NCBI RefSeq assembly: GCF_003201955.1
Contig: NZ_QJJM01000006.1
Location: 1 to 64,000, forward strand
From: Blastomonas natatoria
Lineage (GTDB): Bacteria > Pseudomonadota > Alphaproteobacteria > Sphingomonadales > Sphingomonadaceae
Length of the DNA: 64,000 nt
Direction of reading: 5' to 3'
Position numbers and translations under genes: made by a program
Notes under the pieces: generated by a model
Seen by the model: the letters and a program-made list of their open reading frames with translations, nothing else
The model's database searches: none
Told to the model about the DNA's origin: nothing
Shown: in pieces, positions 8,824-16,059 of the stretch
Layout of the letters: every line of letters begins with the position of its first letter
Position numbering within the stretch: the first letter of the stretch is position 1

Positions 8824-9408
8824 ATGATCCAGACCCCCTCCCCGCGCCATCCCGATGGTCGCAAGCAACGCAGCGAACGCAGCCGCCAGGCCATTGTCGA
8901 TGCCATGCTCGAGATCATCATGGGCGGCAAAATGGAACCCAGCGCTGCTGAAATAGCAGAAAAGGCGGGGGTCAGCGCGCGTACCGTCTTTCGCCATTTC
9001 GAAGAAATGGATAGCCTTTACAGCGAGATGACTGAACGGATGGAGGCGGAGATCATGCCGATCATCCAGCAGCCGTTTACCGGCGAAGGCTGGCGGGCCC
9101 AGCTCGACCAGATGATCGAACGCCGCGCAATGATCTATGAACGAGTCATGCCGCTGAAGATCGCAGCCAGCATCCGCCGGTTCAGCTCGGACTATCTGAT
9201 GCTGAATTACGAGCGTTTCGTGCATCTGGAGCGGACGGGCCTCGAGTCCCTTCTCCCATCTGCGATTCGCAAGGATTCGACGCTGTTTTCGGCGATAGAA
9301 ATGTGTGCAGGGTTCCAGACCTGGCGGCGGTTGCGCCAGGATCAAGGCCTGACGACCCAGCAGGCGGCCGATGTCGTCCGGCTGACCATTTCGCGGCTGG
9401 TGGACTGA
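8824..9408 (+). CDS. TetR/AcrR family regulator of the sulfatase locus
   Basis: A 194-residue one-domain-plus-ligand-pocket repressor. The N-terminal helix-turn-helix covers residues 18-65 (RQAIVDAMLEII, then PSAAEIAEKAGVSARTVFRHF); the remainder is helical and unlike well-known TetR pockets, so the inducer is unknown. It is translated between the DUF1330 gene and the FGE gene. The palindromes at 8246 and 13422, and a weaker one at 15320, are plausible operators, which would make it an autoregulating local repressor. Start at the ATG at 8824; no strong SD is present. Confidence 0.85.
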   Translation: MIQTPSPRHPDGRKQRSERSRQAIVDAMLEIIMGGKMEPSAAEIAEKAGVSARTVFRHFEEMDSLYSEMTERMEAEIMPIIQQPFTGEGWRAQLDQMIERRAMIYERVMPLKIAASIRRFSSDYLMLNYERFVHLERTGLESLLPSAIRKDSTLFSAIEMCAGFQTWRRLRQDQGLTTQQAADVVRLTISRLVD

Positions 9409-9410
9409 CC

Positions 9411-10343
9411 TTGCCGCGTGCATCCTGGTTTCCCGGGATTGCCCTGGTTTACGTCATTGCCGGCTGCGGCCCCCAAGCGGTGCCGGAAAACGCTCCGAAG
9501 CAAGTCGCAAGCCGCGAATGCCCCGCCGCCATCGAGCAGGGCAGGTTTGTCGCCCTTCCTTCTGGCTCTTATCTGAAAGGCGCGGACCGGCTTTATCCCG
9601 AAGAGCGGCCGTCTGTCCGACTGCAAGTCGAAGGCTTTGCGATTCAGGCGCATGAAGTGACGAACGATCAGTTCGCTGCCTTCGTCAGGGCGACCGGCTA
9701 TGTCACCGAGGCCGAAAGAGCTGCGACGAGCGATGATCCTGCAGCGGGCTCTGCGGTGTTCATGCGCGATGGCAGAGGCATGAACGGACGATGGCTGCTT
9801 CGCAAGGGGGCGACATGGCGGGCCCCTGAAGGCAAAGGTTCGAATATCGCGGGCAAGGGGCGGCATCCGGTGGTGCATGTCACGCTCGCCGATGCGCGCG
9901 CCTATGCCAGCTGGGCCGGAGGGCGCCTCCCCAGCGAAGAGGAATGGGAATATGCTGCCAGCAGCGGCCTGCCTGACCCTGCCAACCGCTTTTCGGGTGC
10001 GGTCGATGATCAGGGCCAACCCCGCGCCAATCACTGGCAAGGGGTTTTTCCGGTGCGGGACGAGGGCAAGGACGGCTTTTCGGGCACGGCGCCCGCAGGC
10101 TGTTTTTCCGCCGATCGCAACGGCGTGCACGATCTGATCGGCAATGTCTGGGAATGGACCGACAGCCCGGCGGATGACGCACGCATGATCATCAAGGGCG
10201 GAAGCTGGCTCTGTGCAGCGAATTTCTGCGCGCGCTATCGGCCCGCAGCACGCCAGCCTCAGGAAAGCGACTTTTCATCCAACCATATCGGCTTCCGGAT
10301 CATTCGCGACGGCGCAGCGCCAGCACCAGGAACCAAGCGATAA
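9411..10343 (+). CDS. Formylglycine-generating enzyme family protein, predicted lipoprotein
   Basis: A 310-residue protein of the FGE-sulfatase family, which converts the Cys of a sulfatase CxPxR motif to formylglycine. The C-terminus has GGSWLCAANFCARYRPAAR, with both catalytic Cys (about 268 and 273) of true FGEs. Other family marks are AIQAHEVTNDQFAAFV, GGRLPSEEEWEYAA and DLIGNVWEWT. The likely start is TTG at 9411, two bases after the tetR stop, which yields a hydrophobic N-terminus with lipobox VIAGC (Cys19). A longer frame from 9303 would overlap tetR. The 3' end overlaps the convergent membrane-protein gene by 44 bases. The two sulfatases nearby are the natural substrates. Confidence 0.88.
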   Translation: MPRASWFPGIALVYVIAGCGPQAVPENAPKQVASRECPAAIEQGRFVALPSGSYLKGADRLYPEERPSVRLQVEGFAIQAHEVTNDQFAAFVRATGYVTEAERAATSDDPAAGSAVFMRDGRGMNGRWLLRKGATWRAPEGKGSNIAGKGRHPVVHVTLADARAYASWAGGRLPSEEEWEYAASSGLPDPANRFSGAVDDQGQPRANHWQGVFPVRDEGKDGFSGTAPAGCFSADRNGVHDLIGNVWEWTDSPADDARMIIKGGSWLCAANFCARYRPAARQPQESDFSSNHIGFRIIRDGAAPAPGTKR

Positions 10344-10719
10344 GCGGCACGGCGACCAGCACCGCATAGCTTTCCGGCGGGTGATGATCGCTGGGTTTCA
10401 GGACCCAGAAGCTCAAGACGTGCAGAACTCTTTCAAGCAGCAGCAGCGCAAGTGCCAGCGGCACCAGTGCCCGGTGGAACAGGCCGATTGCGAGCATCAT
10501 CAGCCCCCAGGCGATCTGCGTTGCCCCAGCCCAGGCAAATATGGAGACGATCCGGCTGCCATCGCCAGAAAGATCGATGCCGGCAATCACGCCCGCCCCG
10601 CCATCAGGCAGGAACACGTGGATGACGCCCGGGATAACCGCCAGAACGCCGCATAGCGCCAGGAACCGCGATGAGGCAGAGGGTTGAGCCGGTTCGATCC
10701 CGGGCAGCCGCATCGCCAT
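10300..10719 (-). CDS. Small multi-pass membrane protein of the sulfatase operon
   Basis: A 139-residue protein with about four hydrophobic helices (near 20-37, 58-83, 85-105 and 115-135) and charged loops, ending in RRRE. It loosely resembles small DUF4345/DoxX-like membrane proteins, but no diagnostic motif is visible, so no function is assigned. The start overlaps the sulfatase stop as TGATG, so it is translationally coupled to it as the last gene of GST-sulfatase-membrane protein. A second in-frame ATG at 10713 is possible. Confidence 0.65.
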   Translation of the reverse strand: MAMRLPGIEPAQPSASSRFLALCGVLAVIPGVIHVFLPDGGAGVIAGIDLSGDGSRIVSIFAWAGATQIAWGLMMLAIGLFHRALVPLALALLLLERVLHVLSFWVLKPSDHHPPESYAVLVAVPLIAWFLVLALRRRE

Positions 10720-12380
10720 CAGTTGGGCCAGTAGATCAGCGCGTCGCCCTTCCTGAACTTCACGCCAAGGGGCTTGTCGATGGCGACCGGCGCCTCGATC
10801 GTGTGCGGGTAGAGCGGCTTGCGAGCGCCTTGCTGGTGCCTGGCGAGCAGAGCCTTGAGCTCGGCGACCTTGGTCGGATTGGCGGCCGCCAGATCGCGCT
10901 GCTCGGTCGGATCGTCCTTGAGGTTGAACAGCCAGGTCTTGCGCGGGCGTTCGGTCACCTGAAGTTTCCAGTCGCCCTGACGCACCACGCGATAATAAGC
11001 GCTCTGCCAGAAAATGGCGTCATCGGGACGCTGGCCGACCGGGTTTGCCGGGTCGTCGCCAAGCAGATCAACCCCGTCGATCTCCAGGTCAGCCGGAAGC
11101 TTTGCACCGCCCGCCCTCGCAAAGGTAGGCATCAGATCGATATGCGCCACGGGCGTGTCGACCCGGGTCCCCGGCTTCACGCGGCCAGGCCAGCGCACGA
11201 ACATCGGCACGCGAATGCCGCCCTCGAAAAGCGTGAGCTTCCAGCCGCGATAGGGAGCATTGACCTGTGGCAGGCCGATATAGCCGGCCCCGCCATTGTC
11301 GCTGGAAAACACGATGATGGTATTGTCGTCGAGACCCTGATCCTTGAGAGACTGCATGATGCGGCCTACCGAACGGTCGAGCGCGCGGACCATCGCGGCA
11401 TAGACGCGCAGCCGGTGCGGCTTGATGTCGCCCACGGCGTCGTAATCGGCCCTGGTCGCCTGGAGTGGAGTATGAACGTTCCAGTGCGCGAGATAGAGGA
11501 AGAACGGGCGATTGCGGTTCGCTTCGATAACCTTGATCGCCTCGTCGGTCCAGTAGTCGGCCAGATAGCCGCCTGGTTTGAACCATTTTCCGCCGTTATA
11601 GCTGGTGGCGAACTGCATGCGCGCCCAGAGGAACTTGTCGATCGGGTCGAAATCGACCTTTGCATTGACGACGTTCGGATCGTCCTCGGGCAGGTGCATG
11701 GCGCTTGCCATCAACAGGCTTTCGTCAAATCCCTGCGCATTGGCGCTGAACTCGGGTCCGTCGCCGAGGTGCCATTTGCCGATATGCACGCTGTGATAGC
11801 CGGCAGGTTTCAGTATCTCGGCAATTGTCCGCTCGCTGCCTGGCAGGCCCTGACCATCGAAATCGGGCGCGCCTTCCACTGCGGCATCCAGATAGGTTAC
11901 CGGAGGCAGGCCGGAATCCATTTCGTCGGACAAGGCCTTGACGATACGGCCCATGCCGTCGGGTGTCGGGGTAAATTCGAAGCCGGTGCGGGTGGGGTAT
12001 CGTCCGGTGAGGATCATCGCGCGCGATGGGGCGCAACTCGCAGTGCCGGCATAAGCCTGCGAATAGATGGCGCCTTCGGCTGCCAGCCGGTCGATATTGG
12101 GCGTGGGCACTTTCCCGCCGGCCACCCCTCCTCCGAAGGTCGAGATGTCGTTGATGCCAAGGTCGTCCGCAAGGATGAACACGATGTTCGGCGGCCGCTT
12201 GTCTGCAGGCACGGCAGGACTGGCGGGGCCCTTCTGCCAGACGACATCGCGATGCGGCGCTATCTCGTGCTTGCCCATGTGCGACGCGGCAAAGAGCAGA
12301 ACGGTGCTCTTGTTGAACCAGGCCCAGGTTCCTGCAGCGACAAGGACGACCAGCAGGCCGAGCAGGATACGGCGGATCAT
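10719..12380 (-). CDS. Sulfatase (formylglycine-dependent), membrane-anchored or secreted
   Basis: A 553-residue alkaline-phosphatase-superfamily sulfatase. An N-terminal membrane segment or signal peptide (residues 5-22) is followed by metal-binding DD in FILADDLGINDIS, the nucleophile motif C-A-P-S-R (Cys116) in ASCAPSRAMILTGRYP, GKWHLG, and the second metal site in FSSDNGG. Cys of this motif needs conversion to formylglycine; the FGE at 9411 can provide that. The start at 12380 overlaps the GST stop as ATGA; the open frame continues upstream to 12413 but inside the GST gene. The substrate (aryl, alkyl or carbohydrate sulfate) cannot be decided. Confidence 0.92.
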   Translation of the reverse strand: MIRRILLGLLVVLVAAGTWAWFNKSTVLLFAASHMGKHEIAPHRDVVWQKGPASPAVPADKRPPNIVFILADDLGINDISTFGGGVAGGKVPTPNIDRLAAEGAIYSQAYAGTASCAPSRAMILTGRYPTRTGFEFTPTPDGMGRIVKALSDEMDSGLPPVTYLDAAVEGAPDFDGQGLPGSERTIAEILKPAGYHSVHIGKWHLGDGPEFSANAQGFDESLLMASAMHLPEDDPNVVNAKVDFDPIDKFLWARMQFATSYNGGKWFKPGGYLADYWTDEAIKVIEANRNRPFFLYLAHWNVHTPLQATRADYDAVGDIKPHRLRVYAAMVRALDRSVGRIMQSLKDQGLDDNTIIVFSSDNGGAGYIGLPQVNAPYRGWKLTLFEGGIRVPMFVRWPGRVKPGTRVDTPVAHIDLMPTFARAGGAKLPADLEIDGVDLLGDDPANPVGQRPDDAIFWQSAYYRVVRQGDWKLQVTERPRKTWLFNLKDDPTEQRDLAAANPTKVAELKALLARHQQGARKPLYPHTIEAPVAIDKPLGVKFRKGDALIYWPN

Positions 12381-13405
12381 GCGACTGACTCGGGTGCGAA
12401 CATCGCCTCGCACCCCGTTCCGGCAACCAGTGCGTCAAGTCTGTCCTTGGCCGCCGCAGAGAGGCTTTCGCGCGCTGCCCGCAACGTGACCAGGCATTTG
12501 GCCTGATACGGAAAGACAGGCTGGGTCCAGCGCCTGCCATCGATTTCGGTTTCGAAGTCGCTCTCTTCCGCCGCAGCAGCGCGCGCATTGGCGAGCAGGA
12601 AAGGTGCATAGGTGCGGCCGATCTCAGCCAGCAGCGCGCCGAGATGATCGGCCACGGCACCGTGTTCGAGCCATTGTCCATCAGGCAATCCGGACAGATC
12701 TTCTACCCTGTCCAGCCAGGCACGCAGGCGGGGAGCAGTTCTGGCCATGATCGCGGCGGGCGTCGGATCGACGATGCCGAGCTGGGTGAGCTGACCATAG
12801 ATTGCAAAATCTGCCGCCGATGGCCGGGTGCCCAGCACGAAGCCGGTGCGGGCAATCACCCGGTCGAGAATTGCGACCAGCCGCTCGTAGCTTGCCTCGA
12901 TGATGGGCGCGGTTAAATCATTCGAACCGACGACATAAAGCCGATCGATCTGTCGGCGGGCAAAGCTGTCTGCCATCTGCCTGCCCATCTCGTCCGAATA
13001 GGTCGGGTTCTGCCAGAACACGATCAGCGCTGCGGCGTTGTCGGCATCTGCCGCATAATGCCAGCGATAGTGGAACATCATCTTGGTCATCCACTCGTCG
13101 GCAAAATCCTCGATCAGCAGGTCGAGAAAGCCGAGCAGCTCATCTTCGGGCAGCACCGAGCGGCCAGCATGCTCTGCTTCAAGCCGCCGGATGATCGGCG
13201 TGGAATCGACCAAAGCCTCGCGGCTTTCACCTTCCCCGAAATAGAAGGTCGGCAGCAGCTTCACCTTGGGGACAGGATAACCTGCGGGGGGCTGCATATG
13301 GCTGCCCCAGATCATGCGATGCGCGATGCAGCGATAGCGCAGCAACGCCAGCATCTTGCGCGTATAGGGCGAACCCGGCGCCCCGAGCAGTTCGATCATC
13401 TGCAT
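12377..13405 (-). CDS. Glutathione S-transferase family protein
   Basis: A 342-residue protein with a thioredoxin-like N-terminal domain (IELLGAPGSPYTRKMLALLRYR, then a cis-Pro region VPKVKLLPTFYFG) and a helical C-terminal GST domain (TRPSAADFAIYGQLTQL). It is longer than the usual 200-230 residues owing to a C-terminal extension of about 90 residues. ATG at 13405 is chosen for the GGAGG just upstream; GTG at 13417 is possible. It is first in an operon with the sulfatase (ATGA overlap) and lies immediately behind the palindrome at 13422. In this setting it could conjugate or isomerise the desulfated product; this is inference. Confidence 0.85.
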   Translation of the reverse strand: MQMIELLGAPGSPYTRKMLALLRYRCIAHRMIWGSHMQPPAGYPVPKVKLLPTFYFGEGESREALVDSTPIIRRLEAEHAGRSVLPEDELLGFLDLLIEDFADEWMTKMMFHYRWHYAADADNAAALIVFWQNPTYSDEMGRQMADSFARRQIDRLYVVGSNDLTAPIIEASYERLVAILDRVIARTGFVLGTRPSAADFAIYGQLTQLGIVDPTPAAIMARTAPRLRAWLDRVEDLSGLPDGQWLEHGAVADHLGALLAEIGRTYAPFLLANARAAAAEESDFETEIDGRRWTQPVFPYQAKCLVTLRAARESLSAAAKDRLDALVAGTGCEAMFAPESVA

Positions 13406-13421
13406 GGCATCCTCCACCGTT

Positions 13422-13446
13422 ATATTGGCATAGGCTATGTCAATAT
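13422..13446. promoter_or_regulatory. Palindromic operator candidate before the GST/sulfatase operon
   Basis: ATATTGGCATAG, one base, CTATGTCAATAT: 12-bp arms with a single mismatch. The core ATTGRCA-N7-TGTCAAT matches the site at 8246 with identical spacing. It lies 17 bases upstream of the chosen GST start, overlapping the expected promoter. A second perfect palindrome TTGACCGGTCAA sits next to it at 13449-13460, across the stop codon of the upstream sulfatase. Confidence 0.7.
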
Positions 13447-13456
13447 CATTGACCGG

Positions 13457-15286
13457 TCAAGCCGGACGCTTTCGCAACGCCCTGCGTCCAAAGCGATACA
13501 GGCCAAAAACCATCCCCAGCCCCACCACCCCGGCGGCGAGCAAAATGTACCAATAGCGCGCGGCCATCCTGCGGACCGTGTTACTGGCGATCTGCGCGCT
13601 GGAGTCGTACCCCTCGGGCATTTCCAGCACGCCATTGCGCCGGGCATAGTCGCGATATTCGTCCATCATTTCCTTGAACTTGGCAGGATCGCTGTTTCTC
13701 AGATCACGGGTTTCACCGGGATCCTGAGCGAGGTCGTACAGACGCCAGACACCGTCGCCATAGGGTTTGAGATTGCGGACCAGCTTGTAGCTGCCCTTGA
13801 ACAAGGCGGCATTGCCCGACACCTCGAAACCGGTCGCAACCTCGGGCGAGCGCACAGCGTCGGCCTGCCCCGCCAGCACCGGAAGCAGCGATCGGCCGTC
13901 AAAGGCATCGTCATCGACTGTCCCGCCTGCCATCGCCAGCAAGGTCGGCGCGATGTCGCTCACCGTAGCCATGGCCGCGCTCGGGGGTGCAGCGGCAATG
14001 CCGGGCCCTGCCATGATCATCGGTACGTGCAGGCCGCCTTCACTGCTGTAGAACTTGAACATCGCACCGGGCGATGCCGAGGCATTGGCGAATTCCGGGC
14101 CGATAAAGGCATAGGTGCCCTTGCCGCCCCAATTGTCGGCGGATACGCTGTAGCCGTTGCTGTCCAGCCACCACTGCATGGAGCGCGACGAAGCCAGAGG
14201 ATTGCTGGGTTCGGGTCCATTGTCGGACGTAAAGACGAACACCGTATTGTCATATTCGCCAGTGCGTTTCAGATGCGCGACCAGTCTGCCGACATGATGA
14301 TCCATAGCCTCGATCATGCCTGCATTGATCGCCATGTTGCGGGCGAACAGCGCCTGTTCCTGCGACGACAGGCTCTCCCATTGCCGCAGTCCACGCGGCG
14401 GGTCGGCCAGCGGCGCCCCCTTGGGGATCAGTCCGATCTCCTGCGCGCGCTGCCATCGGGCCTTGCGCATGGCTGCCCAGCCCTGACGATAGGTGTCCTT
14501 GTATTTGCGGGTGAATTCGGGCGGCGCCTGAACCGGGATATGGATGGCCTGGAATCCGATATAGGCCAGGAACGGCTTTTGCTGGTCACCCTCCCCAATA
14601 TAGTCGATCATCCGGTCGACCAGAAAGCGCGACGAGTAGAAGTCCCCGGGCAGCGTCGCCGGCTTGCCATCCTCGAACCAGGGGGCGTCGGCATAATAGG
14701 GCATGTACGATTTCTGTTCCCAGTTGTCCGCGCCCGATGCGTCGAGCACGAACGAACGGTCAAAGCCATGCGCATCGGGCAGGTCGCCGGCTTCGTGACC
14801 CAGATGCCATTTGCCGGTCATGTAGGTCCGATAGCCGCGCGTCTTGAGCCGGGCTGCAATGGTCGTCACGCCAGGCTCGAACCTCAGCGCATAGCCCGGC
14901 TTGCCGATATGCTCCTCAGGGATGACCTCGGGTATGGTCGATACGCCGGTGCGATGATTGTCGAGACCGGTCAGCAGCATCGCTCGGGAGGGCGAGCAGA
15001 GCGGCGAGCTGTAGTAGCGCGTGAACATCCGTCCGCGCCGCGCCAGCGCGTCGATATGGGGCGTACGCGCCTCGCCGCCGTAAATGCCAAGATCCATCAG
15101 CGCTAGGTCGTCGGCCAGAAGGACGACGAAATTCGGCGAGCGCAGGGCCGACGAAACGGTAGGCGCTGCCTTGCCAGACGGGGCCTTGCCAGACGGGGCC
15201 TTGACGGAAGGTGGCGCTGACGGGGGCGCGGCAGCTACCAGAAGCAGCCCTGCGCCTAATCCCGCCAGCAGCCCGAATTTGGCCAT
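13457..15286 (-). CDS. Arylsulfatase-like sulfatase with C-terminal membrane anchor
   Basis: A 609-residue sulfatase. Order: signal peptide (residues 1-20), a low-complexity linker with a doubled APSGK unit (30-40), metal-binding DD in VVLLADDLALMDLG, nucleophile motif C-S-P-S-R (Cys97) in PLCSPSRAMLLTG, GKWHLGHEAGD, FTSDNGPEP, and a C-terminal helix (about 578-596) followed by RFGRRALRKR, which suggests anchoring to the inner membrane with the catalytic domain in the periplasm. It is separated from the GST operon by about 50 bases and probably has its own promoter (see 15303-15343). It is a second potential client of the FGE. Confidence 0.92.
   Translation of the reverse strand: MAKFGLLAGLGAGLLLVAAAPPSAPPSVKAPSGKAPSGKAAPTVSSALRSPNFVVLLADDLALMDLGIYGGEARTPHIDALARRGRMFTRYYSSPLCSPSRAMLLTGLDNHRTGVSTIPEVIPEEHIGKPGYALRFEPGVTTIAARLKTRGYRTYMTGKWHLGHEAGDLPDAHGFDRSFVLDASGADNWEQKSYMPYYADAPWFEDGKPATLPGDFYSSRFLVDRMIDYIGEGDQQKPFLAYIGFQAIHIPVQAPPEFTRKYKDTYRQGWAAMRKARWQRAQEIGLIPKGAPLADPPRGLRQWESLSSQEQALFARNMAINAGMIEAMDHHVGRLVAHLKRTGEYDNTVFVFTSDNGPEPSNPLASSRSMQWWLDSNGYSVSADNWGGKGTYAFIGPEFANASASPGAMFKFYSSEGGLHVPMIMAGPGIAAAPPSAAMATVSDIAPTLLAMAGGTVDDDAFDGRSLLPVLAGQADAVRSPEVATGFEVSGNAALFKGSYKLVRNLKPYGDGVWRLYDLAQDPGETRDLRNSDPAKFKEMMDEYRDYARRNGVLEMPEGYDSSAQIASNTVRRMAARYWYILLAAGVVGLGMVFGLYRFGRRALRKRPA
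15171..15200. repeat. Tandem 15-bp duplication inside the sulfatase linker
   Basis: TTGCCAGACGGGGCC occurs twice in a row, encoding the doubled APSGK unit after the signal peptide. It is in frame, so it only lengthens a flexible linker; copy number could vary between strains. Confidence 0.85.
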
Positions 15287-15302
15287 GCGCCCTCTCCCAT
15301 CC

Positions 15303-15343
15303 GGTGATCACGATCACCTTTTGACAGAGGGTATGACAGATAT
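15303..15343. promoter_or_regulatory. Possible operator region upstream of the second sulfatase
   Basis: Two elements lie 17-57 bases before the sulfatase start at 15286. GGTGAT-CACG-ATCACC (15303-15318) is an inverted repeat. TTTGACA, seven bases, TGACAGATAT (15320-15343) keeps the left arm and spacing of the palindromes at 8246 and 13422 but its right arm is imperfect. The second could be a weak operator of the same regulator; evidence is limited to resemblance. Confidence 0.35.
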
Positions 15344-15371
15344 TCCCTCAGCGCAACCTGTGCAAACGATG

Positions 15372-15995
15372 TCAGGCCGAGGGTCTGAATACCAGCGACG
15401 CGGTGACCGGAACGGCTGGGCTGATCGCGGGCAGCTTGGCGATTTCCTGCAGCTTGCCCAGTCCCGCCTCGAGGCCGACAGCCGACGCATCGAGGATCAG
15501 GGGCTTGGCGGTTTCAACGAGAACAGAATCGCCGGCCAGCCGCGTGACCGTCAGCGGCGCCTCGATGCTGTTGGTGGTGCCGTGCAGGTCGAGCGTCACC
15601 GGCACGTTCATCATCTTTCGTTCGCCCGGTTTCAGCGCCTTGACCGCAGCAGGATCGATCTTCGCGGTGAGTTTGGCATCGGGAAAGCTCGCAACTTCGA
15701 ACAGCATGTCGCGCATCCGCTGATTGCGCACATCGATACCGGTATCGACGCTGGCAAGATCGATGGCCACGCCCACTGTGCCGTCGGGCTGCACAGAGCC
15801 GGACAGCTTCGTGAAGCTGTGCGCTTCGCCCACATTGCCTGCCTTGACCGAGACGAAACCGATATTCGACTGATCGGCGACCAGCTGCCAGGCGCCATCG
15901 GGCAGCGGTGCCTCGGCCTTGTCCGCAGCGCCACCGCAAGCGGAGAGTGCGAAAGCCAGGGACAGTGCTGCAACGGGCAGGAACGAACGGATCAT
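15372..15995 (-). CDS. YceI family lipoprotein
   Basis: A 207-residue protein with a lipoprotein signal (lipobox LSAC at about residue 20) and a YceI lipocalin-like domain (residues 35-205), which binds polyisoprenoid-like lipids in some homologues and otherwise has no known role. Family marks: WQLVADQSNIGFVSVKAG, DLASVDTGIDVRNQRMRDMLFE and VTLDLHGTTNSI. The ATG at 15995 has GGAGG at proper spacing; the open frame upstream to 16094 has no support. It sits between the sulfatase and the c-di-GMP protein and appears monocistronic. Confidence 0.88.
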   Translation of the reverse strand: MIRSFLPVAALSLAFALSACGGAADKAEAPLPDGAWQLVADQSNIGFVSVKAGNVGEAHSFTKLSGSVQPDGTVGVAIDLASVDTGIDVRNQRMRDMLFEVASFPDAKLTAKIDPAAVKALKPGERKMMNVPVTLDLHGTTNSIEAPLTVTRLAGDSVLVETAKPLILDASAVGLEAGLGKLQEIAKLPAISPAVPVTASLVFRPSA

Positions 15996-16059
15996 CGGGG
16001 AACCTCCAGACGGAATTGGTCGCCCATGTTTATCCGCGCATTGCGGCGCTGTCACGCGA

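Noticed and set aside
10671-12506. 611-codon plus-strand frame opposite the first sulfatase
   Set aside because: Sulfatase motifs are in the minus frame; the plus frame has no domain and no SD.
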